Below, in pieces: positions 38,402 through 46,404 of a stretch of 64,000 bases of DNA. The first letter of the stretch is position 1. Every line of letters begins with the position of its first letter. The notes under the pieces were generated by a model, which was not told the DNA's origin, ran no database searches, and saw nothing but the letters and a program-made list of their open reading frames with translations. The DNA is from Bradyrhizobium diazoefficiens USDA 110 (GTDB lineage: Bacteria; Pseudomonadota; Alphaproteobacteria; Rhizobiales; Xanthobacteraceae). The translations under genes and the position numbers were made by a program. Location of the stretch: NCBI RefSeq assembly GCF_000011365.1, contig NC_004463.1:8480001-8544000 (forward strand), read 5' to 3'.

Positions 38402-39271
38402 TCACGCTTCCAGATGCCGGCCGGGAAACAGTTGCCGGACGATACCGCCGACACGGCCGAACAGCACCGAGACGATGTAGAGCACGGTCGCGACCAGAAT
38501 GATAGCAGGGCCCGACGGCACGCGGGTCTGGAACGACAGCACGAGGCCGGCATAGCCCGAGACTGCGGCGGCGACGACCGCGATGCAGATCATCGCCGTG
38601 AGATCGCGCGACCAGAACCGCGCGATGCCGGCCGGCAGGATCATCAGCCCCACCGCGAGCAGCGTGCCGAGCGCCTGAAAGCCGTTGACGAGGTTGATCA
38701 CGACGAGCGCGAGGAAAGCGAGATGCGCAGGCCCCCCGGCCCGGCTGACAGTGCGCAGGAACAGCGGATCGACACTCTCGATCACCAGCGGGCGGTAGAT
38801 CACGGCGAGCACCAGCAGCGTCACCGTGGCGTTGAAGGCGACCACCAGCAGCGTCTGGTCGTCCATCGCGAGGATGTTGCCGAACAGCACGTGCAGCAGG
38901 TCGATATTGGTGCCCTTGATCGAGACGATGGTCACCCCCAGCGCCAGCGAGGCCAGGTAGAAGGTCGCGAGCGACGCGTCCTCCTTCAGCCCGGTCGAGC
39001 GCGCGACCACACCGGCGAGGATCGCGACCGCAAAGCCCGCGAACAGGCCGCCGGCCGTCATTGCAAACAGATTGAGACCGGAGAGCAGGAAGCCGACCGC
39101 CGCGCCCGGCAGGATCGCATGCGCCATGGCATCGCCGACGAGGCTCATCCGTCGCAGCATCAGGAATACGCCGATCGGCGCGCCCGCGAGCGACAGCGCG
39201 ATCACGGCGGCAAGCGCGCGCCGCATGAACTCAAATTCGGTGAACGGACCGATCAGCGCGTCATGGAGCAT
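38402..39271 (-). CDS. znuB: Zinc ABC transporter, membrane permease (ZnuB-like)
   Basis: This 289-residue ABC-3 family permease has about eight hydrophobic helices. It begins MLHDALIGPFTEFEFMRRAL and contains RRMSLVGDAMAHAILPGAAVGFLLSG, the conserved segment contacting the ATPase. It moves the cation handed over by the binding protein across the inner membrane. The gap to the ATPase gene upstream is six bases, and it overlaps the binding-protein start region, consistent with one transcript. Confidence 0.93.
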   Translation of the reverse strand: MLHDALIGPFTEFEFMRRALAAVIALSLAGAPIGVFLMLRRMSLVGDAMAHAILPGAAVGFLLSGLNLFAMTAGGLFAGFAVAILAGVVARSTGLKEDASLATFYLASLALGVTIVSIKGTNIDLLHVLFGNILAMDDQTLLVVAFNATVTLLVLAVIYRPLVIESVDPLFLRTVSRAGGPAHLAFLALVVINLVNGFQALGTLLAVGLMILPAGIARFWSRDLTAMICIAVVAAAVSGYAGLVLSFQTRVPSGPAIILVATVLYIVSVLFGRVGGIVRQLFPGRHLEA

Positions 39272-39277
39272 TTGCGG

Positions 39278-40033
39278 TCACGCCGCCCGCGAGCGGGCAT
39301 CGTCGGCCGCGCAGGCCGCGGCGCTGTCGTCGAACGCCTCGCACATCCGCATCGCGACCATGAGGTTCTCCGGCGTCAGCACCTCCGCCGTCGGGCCCCA
39401 TGCCACAGGGCCGCGCGCCAGCACCAGGGTCTCGGTGAAATGGCTGCGCACCATCTCCATGTCATGCAGCGCGGCGAGCACCGTGCGGCCCTCGCCGTGC
39501 CAGCGCTTCACCAGCGCGAGCAGGTCGGTCGTGGTCTTGCTGTCGATGGCGTTGAAGGGCTCGTCGAGCACGATCAACCGCGCGTCCTGGAGCAACACGC
39601 GCGCGAACAGCACGCGCTGCATCTGACCGCCGGAGAGCGTGCCGATCGGGCGGTTCTCGAAGCCATTCAGCCCAACGGCGCCGATCGCGCGGAGGATTTT
39701 TTCGCGCGCGGCTTTGCCGATTCCGCCGAACAGGCCGGTGCCGCGCCACAGGCCGGTGCCGACGAAGTCGAACACCGAAATGGGGAAGCTGCGGTCGATC
39801 TCCGCGCTCTGCGGCAGATAGGCGATATCGCGGGAGTCGAGCCCGCCGAGATGGATGCTGCCGTCGAGCGGCCTGAGGATGCCGACGATGCCGCGCAGCA
39901 GGGTCGACTTGCCGGCGCCGTTCGGGCCGATCACGGCGACCAGCGCACCCGGCGCAACCTCGCCGTTGAGATGGTGCACGGCCGGATGCCGGTCGTAGCC
40001 CAGCGTGACGTTGTGGAAATGCAGCGCCGCCAT
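39278..40033 (-). CDS. znuC: Zinc ABC transporter, ATP-binding protein (ZnuC-like)
   Basis: This 251-residue ABC ATPase has Walker A GPNGAGKSTLL, a Q-loop in IAYLPQSAEID, the signature LSGGQMQRVLFARVLLQ, Walker B LIVLDEPFNAID, and the switch His in ALHDMEMV. The C-terminal tail is Cys/Ala-rich (CEAFDDSAAACAADD). ATG 40033 is used; a GTG two codons earlier overlaps the stop of the His-rich gene (GTGA), implying coupling. Confidence 0.92.
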   Translation of the reverse strand: MAALHFHNVTLGYDRHPAVHHLNGEVAPGALVAVIGPNGAGKSTLLRGIVGILRPLDGSIHLGGLDSRDIAYLPQSAEIDRSFPISVFDFVGTGLWRGTGLFGGIGKAAREKILRAIGAVGLNGFENRPIGTLSGGQMQRVLFARVLLQDARLIVLDEPFNAIDSKTTTDLLALVKRWHGEGRTVLAALHDMEMVRSHFTETLVLARGPVAWGPTAEVLTPENLMVAMRMCEAFDDSAAACAADDARSRAA

Positions 40034-40035
40034 CG

Positions 40036-40272
40036 TCACCTCATTGCCAGAAAGACGATGCCCCAGAGCACGGCGCAGACGGCAACGGCGGCCGAGAGGC
40101 GGCCCGCCATGGTCATGCGCAGGATCGACCAGGGCGCCGCTTGGGCCGGATGCGGCGAGGTCGCGTCATGGACGTGGGCATGGGTGTGGTCGTGCCCGTG
40201 CGAATGCGCGTCGCCATGAGAATGGCCGTGGGCATGGTCGTGATGGTGGGCGTGGGACGCGGCGGGAACCAT
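40036..40272 (-). CDS. Tiny histidine-rich membrane protein heading the zinc operon
   Basis: This 78-residue protein has 16 His between residues 7 and 41 (HxH/HD pattern), then one transmembrane helix at about 57-76 with Arg just before and at its end. The His stretch should bind several Zn2+ ions. By charge it probably faces the cytoplasm, though the opposite is not excluded. It is the first gene after the Zur box, only seven bases from it, and is coupled to the ATPase gene. It may replace the His-rich loop missing from the binding protein, as a zinc buffer or relay; this is inference. Confidence 0.75.
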   Translation of the reverse strand: MVPAASHAHHHDHAHGHSHGDAHSHGHDHTHAHVHDATSPHPAQAAPWSILRMTMAGRLSAAVAVCAVLWGIVFLAMR

Positions 40273-40278
40273 GTCTGG

Positions 40279-40298
40279 ACGTTATATTATAACATTAC
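40279..40298 (-). promoter_or_regulatory. Zur box (zinc repressor operator)
   Basis: The core GTTATATTATAAC (40281-40293) is a perfect palindrome around one central base. The flanks extend it toward ATGTTATANTATAACAT, the known Zur operator consensus. On the minus strand it contains TATAAT (40291-40286), so repressor and -10 box would overlap. It sits between the half-permease stop (40316) and the His-rich protein start. The predicted transcript would have an unusually short leader. Confidence 0.88.
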
Positions 40299-40315
40299 GC
40301 CTGTCCACGCCGGGC

Positions 40316-40816
40316 TCAGGGCTTGCCGATCACCATCGCGATGGCGGCCGCCACAAACGGGAACGGCACCGAAACGGCGCAACGGAACCAGACGAAACGG
40401 GCCGGCATGAACGGGATTTCCCACAAAATCACCCGCTGGAAGGCAAACAGCGCCCAGGCGACGACATAGGCGACCACTTGCGGCACCCCGCCGCCCGACT
40501 TCAGCGCCACGGTCCCGATGGAGAAGCCGATCACGGGGCCGCCGGGCGTGGCGGCACCGGCGACCACGGCGGTCGCGACCCCCAGCCAGCCGCTGTCCGG
40601 TCCGAGCCAGCCGGTGATCACCTCCTGGGGGATGATGGCGGCGATGTAGCCGGAGCCGATCACCCCCAACGCGATCCGCGGCACGATGTTGATGAAGTCC
40701 ATCGAGCCTTCGCGCAGCGAGGCCTTGAACACCGGAGGGCCGCGACGGAAGGCGATCAGGCCGACGCCGAAGACCGAGCCCCATAGCAGAATGTCGATGA
40801 GGAGCGCCGCGCTCAA
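40316..40816 (-). CDS. Half-size permease (DUF318/PF03773-like), second of a pair
   Basis: This 166-residue protein has about four hydrophobic helices: LLIDILLWGSVFGVGLIAF, IALGVIGSGYIAAI, VATAVVAGAATPGGPVIGFSIG and VVAYVVAWALFAFQ. The GAATPGGPVIGF motif is characteristic of the predicted permease family that includes ArsP-like exporters; those are usually one chain of 300 residues or more. Its ATG overlaps the preceding half-permease stop as ATGA, so the two are co-translated and probably form one transporter. The substrate is unknown. Confidence 0.75.
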   Translation of the reverse strand: MSAALLIDILLWGSVFGVGLIAFRRGPPVFKASLREGSMDFINIVPRIALGVIGSGYIAAIIPQEVITGWLGPDSGWLGVATAVVAGAATPGGPVIGFSIGTVALKSGGGVPQVVAYVVAWALFAFQRVILWEIPFMPARFVWFRCAVSVPFPFVAAAIAMVIGKP

Positions 40817-41478
40817 CTCGCCTCCTCATCGCTGTCACGCTTCGGATAGAGCCGGACATAGACGAAGCGGCCGAGGCCGCCTGCGAGCACCGGCAGCGGC
40901 AGCGAGATGACGATCCGCCACAGCGTGAAATCGGTGCCCATGATCGGGATTTCCCAGGCGACCGCCCGGCCGTAGCCGATCAGGGTCCAGCTCACGACCA
41001 TGGCGATGGTGGCGCCGAAATCGGCGCCGACCGCCAGCAGCGCGCTCGCCACGGGATAGGCGGTGAAGGGACCGCCCGGCAGGATCGCGCCGAAGGCGGT
41101 ACCGATCAGAAGGCCCTTTAGGCCGGATTGCGGCCCGAGCGAGCGCGAGACTTTCTCGTGCGGCAGGATCTCGGAGATGAAGGCGCCGAGCAGGCAGCCG
41201 GCCAGCACGCGCGGCAGGATGCCGCCGAACAGCGAGAGGTCGTGGGTGAGAATGTCCAGAACGCCGTCGGTGCCGTCACGCCGCCACACCAGCGCCGCGC
41301 TGACCGCCACCAGGACCGCGATGATGATCGTCGACCAGCCGATCGGCTTGCGCACACGGCCCGGCCGCGGCTCGGACTCCGCGTCCTCGGCAGGCGCCGG
41401 GTCTTTCGGGGAAGGGTCTGACAACGGGTGTGGGGCGGCTCGATGGTGATGCCCGTCCTGATTAAGGGCGCCGTCCAT
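40813..41478 (-). CDS. Half-size permease (DUF318/PF03773-like), first of a pair
   Basis: This 221-residue protein has a ~45-residue polar N-terminus with HHHR and Pro/Asp/Glu-rich sequence. About four helices follow, including IGWSTIIIAVLVAVSAALVW, LPRVLAGCLLGAFISEILP, GTAFGAILPGGPFTAYPVASALLAVG and ATIAMVVSWTLIGYG. The AILPGGPFTAYPV motif mirrors GAATPGGPVIGF in the partner. The two look like the halves of a duplicated permease. ATG 41478 is used. It lies directly upstream of the Zur-controlled operon on the same strand. Confidence 0.75.
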   Translation of the reverse strand: MDGALNQDGHHHRAAPHPLSDPSPKDPAPAEDAESEPRPGRVRKPIGWSTIIIAVLVAVSAALVWRRDGTDGVLDILTHDLSLFGGILPRVLAGCLLGAFISEILPHEKVSRSLGPQSGLKGLLIGTAFGAILPGGPFTAYPVASALLAVGADFGATIAMVVSWTLIGYGRAVAWEIPIMGTDFTLWRIVISLPLPVLAGGLGRFVYVRLYPKRDSDEEAS

Positions 41479-41549
41479 GCGATGCAAACGGTACGATCAC
41501 AGACCGATGCGCGCATGGCGCAGGACTGGTTCAATCAATTCCGCACAGC

Positions 41550-41578
41550 AAAAAGGCGGCCGCGCATGCGACCGCCTT
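41550..41578 (-). terminator. Intrinsic terminator after the superoxide dismutase gene
   Basis: Read on the minus strand, the stem AAGGCGG...CCGCCTT, extended by inner GC pairs, is followed by five T residues. It lies beyond the palindromic repeat that follows sodB. Confidence 0.75.
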
Positions 41579-41582
41579 GTCT

Positions 41583-41658
41583 GTCATTCCGGGGCGGCGA
41601 AGCCGAACCCGGAATCTCGAGATTCCGGGTTCGATGCTACGCATCGCCCCGGAATGAC
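41583..41658. repeat. Palindromic repeat, CATTCCGGG family, copy 5
   Basis: The outer arms GTCATTCCGGGGC and GCCCCGGAATGAC and the central CCGGAATCTCGAGATTCCGG palindrome are the same as in the copy at 18279. It lies between sodB and its terminator. Confidence 0.85.
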
Positions 41659-41669
41659 GGAGTAAAGCC

Positions 41670-42266
41670 TTACGCCTTGTCGAACAGGGACTCGACGTAT
41701 TCCCAGTTCACGAGGTTCTCGACGAACGCCTTGAGATAGTCCGGACGGCGGTTGCGATAGTCGATGTAGTAGGAGTGCTCCCAGACGTCGCAGCCGAGGA
41801 TCGGGGTGGCGCCGTGCACCAGCGGATTCTCGCCGTTCGGGGTCTTGGAGATCTCGAGCTTGCCGTTCTTGACCTGGAGCCAGCACCAGCCGGAGCCGAA
41901 CTGGCCGACGCCGGCCGCCTGGAAGTCGGTCTTGAACTTCTCGAAGCCGCCGAGGTCCTCGTTGATCTTCTTCTCGAGCTTGCCGGGCAGCTTGGTGCCG
42001 CCGCCATTGGGCTTCATCCAGCTCCAGAAGTGGATGTGGTTGTAGTGCTGGCCGGCATTGTTGAACACCGCGGGGTTCTTGCCGAACGAGCCCTTGACGA
42101 TCTCCTCAAGGGACTTGCCTTCCCATTCGGTGCCCTTGAGCGCGTTGTTGCCGTTGGTGACGTAGGCCTGATGATGCTTGTCGTGGTGGAATTCGAGCGT
42201 CTCCTTCGACATGAACTGGCCGAGGGCGTCATAGGCGTAAGGGAGAGGGGGCAGCGTAAAGGTCAT
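41670..42266 (-). CDS. sodB: Superoxide dismutase, iron-type Fe/Mn family
   Basis: This 198-residue cytoplasmic enzyme dismutates superoxide to O2 and H2O2. Metal ligands are seen in the FHHDKHHQAYV helix (first His), NNAGQHYNHIHFW (second His) and GCDVWEHSYYIDYRNRRPDYL (Asp and His). Gln directly after NNAG and the absence of the later Mn-type Gln (GATPILG instead of NQDSP) point to the Fe type, though such enzymes can be cambialistic. ATG 42266 gives the canonical MTFTLPPLPYAYDALG start; an upstream in-frame codon at 42311 would add 15 unlikely residues. Confidence 0.94.
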   Translation of the reverse strand: MTFTLPPLPYAYDALGQFMSKETLEFHHDKHHQAYVTNGNNALKGTEWEGKSLEEIVKGSFGKNPAVFNNAGQHYNHIHFWSWMKPNGGGTKLPGKLEKKINEDLGGFEKFKTDFQAAGVGQFGSGWCWLQVKNGKLEISKTPNGENPLVHGATPILGCDVWEHSYYIDYRNRRPDYLKAFVENLVNWEYVESLFDKA

Positions 42267-42511
42267 GGGTTCTTGTCCGCAACTGGGTGGGGAACGTGTT
42301 CTAACGGTCATCCCTTATAGAAGGTTCCGCGGCCGTTAAATACCTCAGAATTTGCGAAAACGCGTGATGGGTGCCGCTTGGCTGGATTGCATAAAATCGT
42401 CGCAGCACGCGCTGGTCATCAGCCGTGCGGTTCGCCATAAAATATCGTTGCCTTTGAAGCGCTTATGACAGAACGAATGCGCCACGAAGCGGAGCTGCGA
42501 AGGACGAAGCC

Positions 42512-43039
42512 ATGACCATCGAGATCGACATCTTGAACGGCGACGCCTCGTGGCCGATCACCGAGCCGCTGCATCAGGCGGTCTGGGGACCGCATGTGGT
42601 CGCGGACAAGCCCTGGGCTCACGTCAAATGGGACAACGCCCATCTTCGCGTGCTGCTCGAGACGCCCGAGGACGGCCTCGTCTGCCACGTCGGCGTCTAC
42701 TTTCGCACCGTCACCTGGAACGGGCAGAAGGTTCACGCCGGCGGCATCGGCGGCGTCTGCACGCGCGAGGACCGGCGCGGTCGCGGCTACGCCACCATGG
42801 CTATCGACGCGGCGGTGCACACCATGCGCGCCAACGAGGCGGTCCGCTTCGCGCTGCTGTTCTGCGAGCCGCACAATTTTGCGTTCTACGAATCCCGCAG
42901 CTGGCTGCCCTTCAAGGGCGAGGTCTATTGCGAGCAGCCGGAGGGGCGGATCCGCTTCGACTACATGGCGCCGTACGTCTTCAACATCGTCCGCGCGCCG
43001 ACGCTGGGCACCATCGACCTATGCGGCTTGCCCTGGTGA
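42512..43039 (+). CDS. GNAT-family N-acetyltransferase
   Basis: This 175-residue protein has the acetyl-CoA motif GGIGGVCTREDRRGRGYATMAIDAAV and a following NEAVRFALLFCEPHNFAFYESRSWLPF segment in which the Tyr aligns with the family's general acid. The overall shape recalls aminoglycoside 2'-N-acetyltransferase and NodA-type proteins, but no substrate can be assigned. Start ATG 42512 is the first in frame after a GC-poor gap and has GAAGGACGAAG upstream. Confidence 0.85.
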   Translation: MTIEIDILNGDASWPITEPLHQAVWGPHVVADKPWAHVKWDNAHLRVLLETPEDGLVCHVGVYFRTVTWNGQKVHAGGIGGVCTREDRRGRGYATMAIDAAVHTMRANEAVRFALLFCEPHNFAFYESRSWLPFKGEVYCEQPEGRIRFDYMAPYVFNIVRAPTLGTIDLCGLPW

Positions 43040-43121
43040 GCCCTGCGTGACCGGAGGGCTGGTGCCAGAGAGCCACGCCCTGTAATATGTCGGTCATCAT
43101 CCAATATTCCGCACCGTGGAC

Positions 43122-44507
43122 ATGACGATCGACGCCCCCATAGACGCCGCCCCGCCGCGTGCACCGGTCGCCTCCCCCATCGCCAGCCTGCTGACGGCGC
43201 CGATCCTGCCGATGCTGCTGCGGCTCGCGATCCCCAACATGATCGCGATGGTCGGCAGCACGCTGGTTGCGATCGCCGAGACCTCCTATATCGGCCGGCT
43301 CGGCACCATCCCGCTCGCGGCGATCGCGCTGGTGTTCCCGTTCGCGATGCTGACGCAGATGATGAGCGCGGGCGCGATGGGCGGCGGCGTCTCATCCGCG
43401 ATCAGCCGCGCGCTCGGCGCCGGGGATCGCGACCGCGCCGCGACGCTGGCGCTGCATGCCGCCATCATCGGCCTCTGCGGCGGGCTGTTCTTCACGGTAA
43501 CGATGCTGGTCTTCGGCCGCTCGTTCTTCACGCTGCTCGGCGGCCGCGAGCGCGTGCTCGAGGAAGCCTGCGGTTATTCGCAGGTGCTGTTCTCCGGCGC
43601 GGTCGCGATCTGGCTCGTCAACACGCTGGCCTCGGTGATCCGCGGCACCGGCGACATGCGCCTGCCCTCGATGACACTGATCGGGGCAAGCGTGCTCCAG
43701 ATCGCGCTCGGCGGCACGCTGGGGCTCGGCCTGTTCGGCGTGAAGCAATTCGGCATGCCGGGCGTCGCCGCCGGCCAGTTGATCGCATTCACCTGCGCCG
43801 CGGTCTTCTTCCTCTGGTATCTCTTGTCAGGCCGCAGCCGGCTGCCGCTGGATTTCCGCGCGTTTTATTTTGAGCGCGCGATGTTCCTGGACATCCTCAA
43901 GGTGGGCGCGGTCGCCTGCCTCTCGCCGCTGCAGACCGTGCTCACCATTCTGATCTTCACCAGGATCCTGGCGACGTTCGGCACCGAGATGCTGGCCGGT
44001 TACGGCATCGGCTCGCGGCTGGAATTTCTGCTGATCCCGATCACCTTCGCCTTCGGCATCGCCTCGGTGCCGATGGTCGGCATGGCGATCGGCGCCGGAC
44101 AAGTGAAGCGCGCACGGCGCGTGGCCTGGACCGCAGCCGCGGCGTCCGCCCTCACCGTCGGCCTGATCGGACTCGTCATCGCGCTCGATCCCGCGTTGTG
44201 GGCCTCGCTCTTCACCGCCGACCCCGGCGTCACCGCCGCCGCGCACAGCTATTTCCACTGGGCCGGCCCGGCCTTCGCGTTCTTCGGCATGGGCGTGTCG
44301 CTGTACTTCTCCTCACAGGGCGCCGCGCGCGTCGGCGGACCGGTGCTGGCCTCCACCGCGCGGCTTCTGATCGTCGCGATCGGCGGCGGCGTCCTCATGA
44401 TGGCGCAAGCGCCGGCCTGGACCTTGTTCGCGCTGGTCGGCGGCGCGATGGTGGTGTTCGGACTGTCGACCGCGGTCTCCGTCGCTTTCGCGCGCTGGGG
44501 CAAATGA
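43122..44507 (+). CDS. MATE-family multidrug/cation efflux transporter
   Basis: This 461-residue inner-membrane antiporter has about twelve helices in two repeats. Each repeat shows the RLAIPNMIAMVGSTLVAIAETSYIGRLG-like opening and internal GxGxGVSSAISRALGAGDR loops. It exports cationic organic compounds in exchange for Na+ or H+. ATG 43122 is used; a GTG two codons earlier is possible. It stands alone between the GNAT and DUF2147 genes. Confidence 0.92.
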   Translation: MTIDAPIDAAPPRAPVASPIASLLTAPILPMLLRLAIPNMIAMVGSTLVAIAETSYIGRLGTIPLAAIALVFPFAMLTQMMSAGAMGGGVSSAISRALGAGDRDRAATLALHAAIIGLCGGLFFTVTMLVFGRSFFTLLGGRERVLEEACGYSQVLFSGAVAIWLVNTLASVIRGTGDMRLPSMTLIGASVLQIALGGTLGLGLFGVKQFGMPGVAAGQLIAFTCAAVFFLWYLLSGRSRLPLDFRAFYFERAMFLDILKVGAVACLSPLQTVLTILIFTRILATFGTEMLAGYGIGSRLEFLLIPITFAFGIASVPMVGMAIGAGQVKRARRVAWTAAAASALTVGLIGLVIALDPALWASLFTADPGVTAAAHSYFHWAGPAFAFFGMGVSLYFSSQGAARVGGPVLASTARLLIVAIGGGVLMMAQAPAWTLFALVGGAMVVFGLSTAVSVAFARWGK

Positions 44508-44599
44508 GCGCAGGCAAGTAAGCGCGGGAATGTGATTCCATCCAGCGTTGCACTATCCTGCTGGGCTGCTATGGAGGCGCTCCACTTCGGGGCCTCTCC

Positions 44600-45034
44600 A
44601 TGATTTCCAGATTCGCTACTCTCGTCGTCCTTCTGGCTGCGCTGCTTGGCGCGACCGCCGCCCAAGCGCAGAGCGCCGACGGGACCTGGCTCACGCAGGC
44701 CGGCGACGCCCGCGTCAAGATCAGCAAGTGCGGCGGCGGCCTCTGCGGCGTTATCGTCTGGCTGCGCGAACCCATGGACACCGCGACCGGCCAGCCCGCC
44801 ACCGACAGCAAGAATCCCAATCCCGCGCTGGCGAGACGGCCGATGATCGGCCTGCCGTTGTTCAGCGGCATGCAGCCGTCCGGCCCGAACAAATGGTCGG
44901 GCCAGATCTACAATGCCGACGACGGCAGCACCTATGCGAGCAGCGTCTCGGTCACGGGTGCAGACTCGCTGCGGGTCGAAGGCTGCGTCGGCGCGCTTTG
45001 CGGGGGCGAAACCTGGACGCGCGCGGGACGCTAG
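44600..45034 (+). CDS. DUF2147-family exported protein
   Basis: This 144-residue protein has a signal peptide (FATLVVLLAALLGATAAQAQ). The DUF2147 core follows, GTWLTQAGDARVKISKCGGGLCGVIVWL, with Cys pairs and the later EGCVGALCGGETWTR. Members are small periplasmic proteins of unknown role, often growth- or stress-linked. Conserved cysteines may form two disulphides. Start ATG 44600 is directly after CTCC/ATG; no strong ribosome-binding site is visible. Confidence 0.87.
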   Translation: MISRFATLVVLLAALLGATAAQAQSADGTWLTQAGDARVKISKCGGGLCGVIVWLREPMDTATGQPATDSKNPNPALARRPMIGLPLFSGMQPSGPNKWSGQIYNADDGSTYASSVSVTGADSLRVEGCVGALCGGETWTRAGR

Positions 45035-45038
45035 CGCT

Positions 45039-46184
45039 TCAAGCCATCATCGCCTTCAGCGCCGTCGCCGCCGAGGCGTAGCCGCCCCGCGCGCCGTCGA
45101 TGAAGTGCACGTGGTCGCTGCGCAGCGCCGACGGCGTGAAGCAGGTCATCATCGCGGCGTCCTGCGGGTAGAGGCCGTAGCGCACGACGCCCTCGCGCGC
45201 GGCAGCCGCAAGACGATCGCTGAGGGCGCGTTCGAGCTCGGGTGTACAGTCGAGGATCATGCGCAGGCCGTCGTCATATTTCCTGAAGTCCGAGTTCTCG
45301 ACCACCTGACGTTTGTAGAGGTTGGGCACGAAGCCGCCGACCTTGATGTCGAAGCGCATGATCAGATAGGCGAACAGCGTGTAGGCCAGCACGCCGGCGC
45401 GGCGCGCGAGCAGCGGGCCGCCGCGCTTGGTGCGGGCTTCGTAGTCCAGCCCCTGCGGCGGCCATTTCAGCGGCGGCCCCTGTGGCGGCACCGGGCGGGC
45501 GCCGTCCGGGCTGCGTTCGACGAGGTGGATGATGTCCTCGATCACCTTGCGGAACGCCGGCGGGTCCGCGCCGCGTGCCGGCATCACCAGAACGGACAGG
45601 ATCAGGCCGCGCGAGGCCGGAATCACCTCGAAGCGGCAGGACAGGCCGGACAGATCCGGCTGCGTGCTGGCCGGCGCCTCAGCGACGGCGAACTCACCGC
45701 GCTTCATCGCGGCGTCGGCCCAGGCGAGCCCGCCGCCGGAGAACATCGCATAGGACAGGTTCGCCGACGGACCGAAGCGCGCGACGCGCACGTCGAGACC
45801 TTGCGCCCGGATCGCACTCACCGGCACCAGCGCAACACGCATCGTCAGATCGAGATCCTCCCGTACCCAGGTCGCGGTCGCAGCCAGCGCGTCCCGGGCG
45901 CGATCGAGATCGCCGGGCGCGACCGCAAAGCTCGCGCCGTCACCGCCGAACACGAAGGGGAATTCCCGTCCCTCAAGCGCATTGGTCACCGCCGCGATCA
46001 CGGCAGCGCCGGCCATGTTGACCGCCTTGTAGCGCTGCGCCGCGATCGCCTTGGTGGAATCGACGATGTCGGCGACACCGATGCTCCAGTCATCCGGCAG
46101 CGACGCATAGAGCGCGGGGTCCATCAGGCTGGTGAAGCCGCGGAAGACGGGGATGCCGCCATAGAAGGATTCGCCTGATGTCAT
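45039..46184 (-). CDS. DUF3095-family, cyclase-like protein
   Basis: This 381-residue cytoplasmic protein has an N-terminal segment that resembles a class III nucleotide-cyclase fold: VADIVDSTKAIAAQRYKAVNMAGAAVIAAVTNAL, then FPFVFGGDGASFAV. The GGDGA loop is where cyclases bind nucleotide. The C-terminal half is DUF3095-specific (YLIMRFDIKVGGFVPNLYK, MILDCTPELERAL). Whether it makes a cyclic nucleotide is not known. It converges with DUF2147 four bases apart. Confidence 0.8.
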   Translation of the reverse strand: MTSGESFYGGIPVFRGFTSLMDPALYASLPDDWSIGVADIVDSTKAIAAQRYKAVNMAGAAVIAAVTNALEGREFPFVFGGDGASFAVAPGDLDRARDALAATATWVREDLDLTMRVALVPVSAIRAQGLDVRVARFGPSANLSYAMFSGGGLAWADAAMKRGEFAVAEAPASTQPDLSGLSCRFEVIPASRGLILSVLVMPARGADPPAFRKVIEDIIHLVERSPDGARPVPPQGPPLKWPPQGLDYEARTKRGGPLLARRAGVLAYTLFAYLIMRFDIKVGGFVPNLYKRQVVENSDFRKYDDGLRMILDCTPELERALSDRLAAAAREGVVRYGLYPQDAAMMTCFTPSALRSDHVHFIDGARGGYASAATALKAMMA

Positions 46185-46202
46185 CGGATGATGCCGAATG
46201 GT

Positions 46203-46214
46203 TGGACGCGTCCA
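46203..46214. promoter_or_regulatory. 12-bp perfect palindrome upstream of DUF3095
   Basis: TGGACGCGTCCA lies 19 bases upstream of the DUF3095 start, in the gap to the next plus-strand gene. It could be an operator, but no matching regulator or second copy was identified. Confidence 0.3.
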
Positions 46215-46404
46215 GGAGAAGTACGTGGCAGGACCGATCCGGGTTCGCCGGCTGGCGCCCCCTCGAAGTCCCGATCATTGGCCGAAATGGCGGCGGACAA
46301 CAAGATCGCACCGCGCCGCAATGCCGCAGCTTGTCATTGATCAGCATCAAACAGCCGGCCGAAAATGACGTTTACGGTTGAGCCATCTGAAATGGTTGCG
46401 CGGG

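Noticed and set aside
36543..38480. 645-residue plus-strand frame across the zinc GTPase and znuA-like genes
   Set aside because: Antisense to two clear genes and crosses their intergenic gap; Val/His runs mirror the His-rich linker.
38396..40219. 607-residue plus-strand frame opposite znuB and znuC
   Set aside because: Shadow frame rich in Arg/His/Glu; the minus-strand ABC genes explain the region.
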